This document shows positions 54,101 through 60,100 of a stretch of DNA of 64,000 nucleotides, piece after piece. The notes below the pieces were generated by a model. It saw only the letters and a list, made by a program, of their open reading frames with translations, ran no database searches and had not been told where the DNA came from. Position 1 is the stretch's first letter; each line of letters begins with the position of its first letter. The stretch covers positions 9,347,298 through 9,411,297 of the forward strand of contig OX377203.1 of the NCBI GenBank assembly GCA_947396885.1. Reading direction: 5' to 3'. This DNA is from Heligmosomoides polygyrus polygyrus (lineage: Eukaryota; Nematoda; Chromadorea; Rhabditida; Heligmosomidae). Made by a program: the position numbers and the translations under genes.

Positions 54101-57100
54101 GATGTCGCGAGAAATGGAGATCAAGGAGAATTATTTGGACCCTCCAAAGGACGAACTGTTACTCTGGGCTAGTGCTCACTTTGGAAACCGCTCCTGGACC
54201 TTCCAACCGGACGGAGCTCCAGCGCATAGAGCAAGAATGATGCAGGGCTGGTACAGAGGGAACTTCCCAGACTTCATAAGCTTCCACGAGTTGTCAGCCA
54301 ACTCTACTGATTGCTAGTTGTCAGTTTGTATACTGTGCCACACGAGGTTTTTAGGTGGATCTTTATTCGCAGGGCCTGACGCGTTTCGACTTCACGTCGT
54401 CTTCGGAGGACTGAACATGGTGCATGGGTTAGAATTGCACTCTATCCCACCAAGCGCCTTAACTGCCCTAGCATTTTCAACCTACTCCCACGACCACAAC
54501 CAGAGTCCAAATGGTAGAAACGAACCCACCAATTGGATCCACCGCAGGGGCTGATTCGCCCACGTAGGTTGACCAGTAGAGGCGAATGAGGCGCACTGTG
54601 CATCACTGCCACGACCGGTCGTCTACAGTTCACAATGAGGCATAAATGGTAAGAAGTCACTCGTCACAGAAAGGCAGTCATTTCGGTTGTTCATCACTGG
54701 ATTTCTTGCGAAAATCCAGAATGCCTCTAACGCTTTTCTCGCGGAAATATCTCTCTCAATGGCCAAAATTGTGCATTTCACCTCGTAGTCATTACCGTTA
54801 TGCGCCTCAATCCTATGTTTTCCAAGTGGGTTGGTGAGCAATCCACGTCGTTTCCCAGATAGATGTTCCCTTAGGCGTATTCCTAGTGCCCTTCCCGTCT
54901 CTCTGATATATTTTGCGTTACATGCCAGACACTCAATCTGATAAATTGCTCCTATTTTTGAGCAATCCCCTAAACTACCATTTGAGCATATAGCGCAGTC
55001 TTCTGAAATGCACTGCTGATCATAGAGTCTATTTCGTACCAACTGCCGTCTAAAGTTGTCATTAGGAATATTCACTAAGACAACGTCGTCCTGCAGTTGT
55101 GCTCTTACAATAACCCTTTGAATTTCAGCAGTGACTCTATCGGAGATGAAAGGTAGAACGAGAGGCACCTTATTTATACGGGATCTATCGTAAGAGTTAG
55201 CGTGAGCTCTCCGATGGCGAGTTGACGCCACATAGCCATTTGAAACGGCTATATCCGAAGCCAATCGTAATGATTCCTGATATTCGTTCGTGCCCGTACA
55301 CATCCTCGTTGCCGTGCGGAACATGTTGCTAACAACAGCACGTTTCATAGCAGCGGGGTGCGCGGATTTGGCGTGAACCAGGATATTCTTGGAGCTTGGT
55401 TTCCGGTACCACTTCACGCTAACTGTCCCGCCGGACACTCTAACTTGTGTGTTCAAGTAGGCGAGCCAACCATTGCTCGGAGTTTCTCGAGTAAGTCTAA
55501 TGTACTGAGACTGCTCGTTCAGCAGTCTGAAACACTCGTCCATTTCAGACTGTGTTGATGTTACGATAATGCAGTCATCTATGTATCTACAGTACATTAA
55601 CGGTGAGCGACGTAGCTCCGGTTGTTCAATCCTACTCATAAAGCAGATTGCCAAAACTGGCGCTAACCGTTGACCCATGGCCAATCCTCTTAGTTGTGAA
55701 TAATACGACCCTGACCACTTAAAGATGTTGCAATGCATACATTCCTTGACTAGAGTCATGATGTGCGTTTTTGACAGTCCAAAGGTGTTTATGTTCCTTA
55801 CATGCAAATCCAACATTTCAGATATGCTTGTAAGGCTTCATCGTTTTGAACGTTTGTGTAAAGTGACGTCACATCAAACGACTCTATTACACAACTATCA
55901 CCGAAGTTTGAGTTATGTAATATTTCAAGAAATTTGCTCGTGTTGGTCAGATGAGAGGGGACATGGGTCAACAACTGGCTCACGATGCTGTTAAGAAACC
56001 AAGAAATCCGATCGGTTGGTCCACCAACACAACTGATAATAGGTATTATTTTATAAGTGTCTGGCGACGTGGATTGCATATCTTGCTGGGTGAGCTTGTG
56101 CGTTTTCACCAGGCTATAAAAAACCGGACAACAAGGGTTATCCAGTCTAAGGTCCTTAAGAAACTTTCGATCGATTCCCGCAGACATTCCAGTAGTCATC
56201 CAAGTACGATTAAGGTGTCTGCATTGCGACCTAAAGTCTCTCTCAGTAACGCGACGGTATATGGAGGTGTCGCTAAGATGAAGCTCGGTTATTGCCCGAT
56301 CTAAAGCTTGCGGCATAACAACGAACTCTCCCCTTTATCGCTCACGGAGATTCGCAGCGTGCCATTAGATCTTAGCTCACGTAATTCGCTGAATCCTTGC
56401 CATTGTGCGCGATTCAAGTTAGAGGTATGGTTACGTTTATGGCGGTTGAGAATGTCCAACACACCAGATGACAACACTCTGAACTTGATATCTGCATCAG
56501 GCACAGGACCAGGTTCTCTATAGAACATACGTGGAAATGGCATAGCCGATAATCGTCCACTGGAGTTCGAGGAATTATCTTGGCGCAGCTCGCTCCTACC
56601 TCTGTTTCGCAATAGGTCCCTCAGCCTATGCAAGCCTCCCACCACTTTCCGAAATGTTGATGCATTGATGATTTGGCAAGGTGAAAACGATGGCCCCAAA
56701 CTTAAAACACTTAGAGCGTTAGGCGAAATTTCTGTGCCTCCTAGTACGGTGACTCTAACCGACTGGCCATTGTGAACTTCGTTGGTATTAGAGCGGTGGC
56801 CGTTAGGAGAGCTGCTCTCACCACTTTGGGACCTCTTGCTAGATGCTCGCAGGAGCCTGTCGTAATTTGCACAAAGAGCAGCCTTAGCCCTAGACCGAAT
56901 AGAGTCACAAATCAACCTTGACCCACCCTCAACCCTCCTCCAAGTCTGTTCGGCCAGAAGACGCCGGCACGCCTGCTCTTTCGATGTACACTTCAACAGC
57001 GACGAGTACAATACATGTTGCTTTTCCTTGATCACGAGTTTTAACATCGAGCGATATATCCTGATAACGCCTGGGTGATCTTCGGAAAGATTGCACGTCG

Positions 57101-60100
57101 CTCCGATCTTCTTATTTCGCACAAACGATGGCAGGATACCGGTCGTATGGCAGCGTTGGAGGAATATCAGCCTTTGGCGGGTAAGCACCACCTTCTGACG
57201 AAGCGAAATTGCCTCGCGCACCAGAGAGAAGAGATGTGGCGGCACGTTTTCCAGTAATCTCAAACTTCTCTCTTCTTGAAACCTCGGCATTGTTGTGAGT
57301 TGTCAGTTTGTATACTGTGCCACACGAGGTTTTTAGGTGGATCTTTATTCGCAGGGCCTGACGCGTTTCGACTTCACGTCGTCTTCGGAGGCCTGAACGT
57401 GGTGCATAGGTTAGAATTGCACTCTATCCCACCAAGCGCCTTAACTGCCCTAGCATTTTCAACCTACTCCCACGATCACAACCAGAGTCCAAATGGTAGA
57501 AACGAACCCACCAATTGGATCCACCGCAGGGGCTGATTCGCCCACGTAAGTTGACCAGTAGAGGCGAATGAGGCACACTGTGCATCACTGCCACGACCGG
57601 TCGTCTACAGTTCACAATGAGGCATAAATGGTAAGAAGTCACTCGTCACAGAAAGGCAGTCATTTCGGTTGTTCATCGCTGGATTTCTTGCGAAAATCCA
57701 GAATGCCTCTAACGCTTTTCTCGCGGAAATATCTCTCTCAATGGCCAAAATTGTGCATTTCACCTCGTAGTCATTACCGTTATGCGCCTCAATCCTATGT
57801 TTTCCACGTGGGTTGGTGAGCAATCCACGTCGTTTCCCAGATAGATGTTCCCTTAGGCGTATTCCTAGTGCCCTTCCCGTCTCTCTGATATATTTTGCGT
57901 TACATGCCAGACACTCAATCTGATAAATTGCTCCTATTTTTGAGCAATCCCCTAAACTACCATTTGAGCATATAGCGCAGTCTTCTGAAATGCACTGCTG
58001 ATCATAGAGTCTATTTCGTACCAACTGCCGTCTAAAGTTGTCATTAGGAATATTCACTAAGACAACGTCGTCCTGCAGTTGTGCTCTTACAGTAACCCTA
58101 CTACTACTCTACTGATTGCTTCCGAAGGATTACAGTTCTGAAGCCAAATCCTGCCGGAAACCTCATCGCTCCGTGGATTCTTTGAAGAAGTTCTCCAGAA
58201 GGCATGGGGTGAGCTCGACGCGCCATACTTGCGTGCCGCCGTCGGTGCCTTCCCGAAGCGTGTCAAAGCCTGTATCGACGCCGTTAGAGATACATTCAAA
58301 TCTCAATATTGTGTATAATTTACAATAGACTAATAAACATTATCGCATCGTTGGTTTCTCGGAAGTGCTGCATCAGAAATTTGAGTACCTTGTCGCCATA
58401 ATTTTGGCGCACCCTGTACTTATATTTGATGTCATTTGTGATCATGATTTCGGTATCAGAATGGTGATTGGCCAGTTGAATGCATAACCACCTTTTGTAA
58501 GTAAACTTTGGATGTTGTTTAACGAATGCAACGTCTTTTAATGGAGAAGTAGCACGGTTTCCTAATTGTTGGTTCACCTCCAAGCACCATTTCTGGACGA
58601 ATGTTCAGCAGGTAAACTGGGGTAACTAGAATCGCAGGTCGAGCAGAAGGATCGAGAAAGCAAAATGCAAGAAATCCGTGCAATTTCTCACTGTAACCTT
58701 AAATGATTGGCAGTAAAGACTGCGCGAAGTCGGGTGAGGGCACGGCGCAGTTCAAACACTTGATACACCGTCAGATTTCCACCACTCTTTGGTTAGGATG
58801 AACTATGAAGCTGTATTATAATAAAAAGGATGGGAATTTTGTAACCGTCTTCTTCCCTGTTGTAAAACTCTAAGCTGACTAATACTGATTGACGTTTCGG
58901 GCCTTAAGACCTTCTTCGGGTCTAAAACAACTATGCTACATGTCACACACATACATGCTCAACAGAACAACTGACGCTTGACAGATCTTGACCTCACGGG
59001 AAAGAAGGAACGGAAGCCTGTGACTTTCTTTTGGGCTGTTTGGCAGTAAATGAAGTGCAGGATCTCTGGGTTCTTAATGTACATCGACGGACAGTGACCG
59101 ATCTCCAGTCTCTCAAATTCGCCATCATCCTCGGCAGTCACGCCGTGCTCCATTAGGGACTGATAAGCTTAATTGCATACTTCATTTCTTCCTTCTTGTT
59201 GTTGATGGTTGCCAGTGCTTTATCTCAAACACCTCTTTGATCTTCTTGTCTACAGTATCTGTTAGATTTTTGTGGAGAATCGAGGCTCGCAGTTGCTGCA
59301 GTGGACCTCGTGCGTGTCTGAGATTGCGGTGCCTTGAAAAATTGATAATATGGGTAGCTTTGAGTGCTACGCAGCGTTCTTAAATGCTCGTCCATTCTCT
59401 ACCTGTTTCACCTGTATAGAACTCATCACGCGCCACACGGACCACTCTGTATACCACACACCCCAGTTGACAGACCTTGTTGTTCTCTTCACAGATTAAG
59501 CAATCCAACCTTTCACACTGACTCTCGTAAGGACGCGACGTTGTAAGCAGGCGCCGCAAGGACACGAGACACGAGATCCACTGCCGAAACTGCGTGTCTC
59601 GATTGTCCACAGAAATCTAACAGATACTGTGGAGAGAAAGATCAAGGAAGCACTGGAGATGAAGCATTGGCAACCACCAATCAAAGGTAAGGAAGAAATG
59701 AAGTACACAATGAACCTTATCAGTCTCTGGGGAGAGCACGGCATGACTGCCGAGTATGATGGCGACATTGAGAGATAGGAGGACGGCCACTATCCGTGGA
59801 TGTATATAAAGACCCCAGAGGCCTGCACTTCATCAACCGCCGAACGTCGGGAAGTCCTTCCTCTCTTCCTTCCTTCCCGCGAGGATCAGATTTGTAAAGG
59901 GTCAGCTATTCTGATGAACATGTACGTGTGCGATATGTAGCATAGTTATATTAGACCTGAAGAAGGACTTGAGGCACAAAATGTAGTCAATCAATATTGG
60001 GCAACTTCGCGTTTCACAATTGAGAAGAAAACGATACTAGTATGAAGCTAAGGGAACACAATCTTAAGGAAGTTTGTAATCATTCGAATGGTTCATAATG

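Larger units (their letters stand above)
54316..58105 (-). mobile_element. Penelope-like retroelement with long direct repeats, 15-bp target duplication
   Basis: Flanked by the 15-bp duplication actctactgattgct (54301-54315 and 58106-58120). Direct repeats of about 800 bp at 54316-55118 and 57298-58099 are the pseudo-LTR arrangement of PLEs, and by eye differ at about nine positions. Reverse transcriptase and a GIY-YIG domain lie on the minus strand. It carries two frameshifts, so it is young but broken. Confidence 0.95.
53704..58418 (+). mobile_element. Tc1-like transposon interrupted by a Penelope-like element
   Basis: Left end TA-CAGGGTGCGCCCTAATT at 53704; right end, read inward, TA-CAGGGTGCGCCAAAATT at 58418. 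Transposase pieces: LFFKIVKRSCHRASVIEFYG and IRKVRERIRRN on the left; FQPDGAPAHRARMMQGWYRG before the insertion; AWGELDAPYLRAAVGAFPKR and KACIDAV after it. Without the PLE it is about 910 bp, and the frame jumps from the N-terminal part into the catalytic part, so an internal deletion made it non-autonomous. Confidence 0.9.

Noticed and set aside
57605..58057. 150-codon frame as a separate endonuclease gene
   Set aside because: It is the duplicated 3' part of the PLE within the upstream pseudo-LTR.
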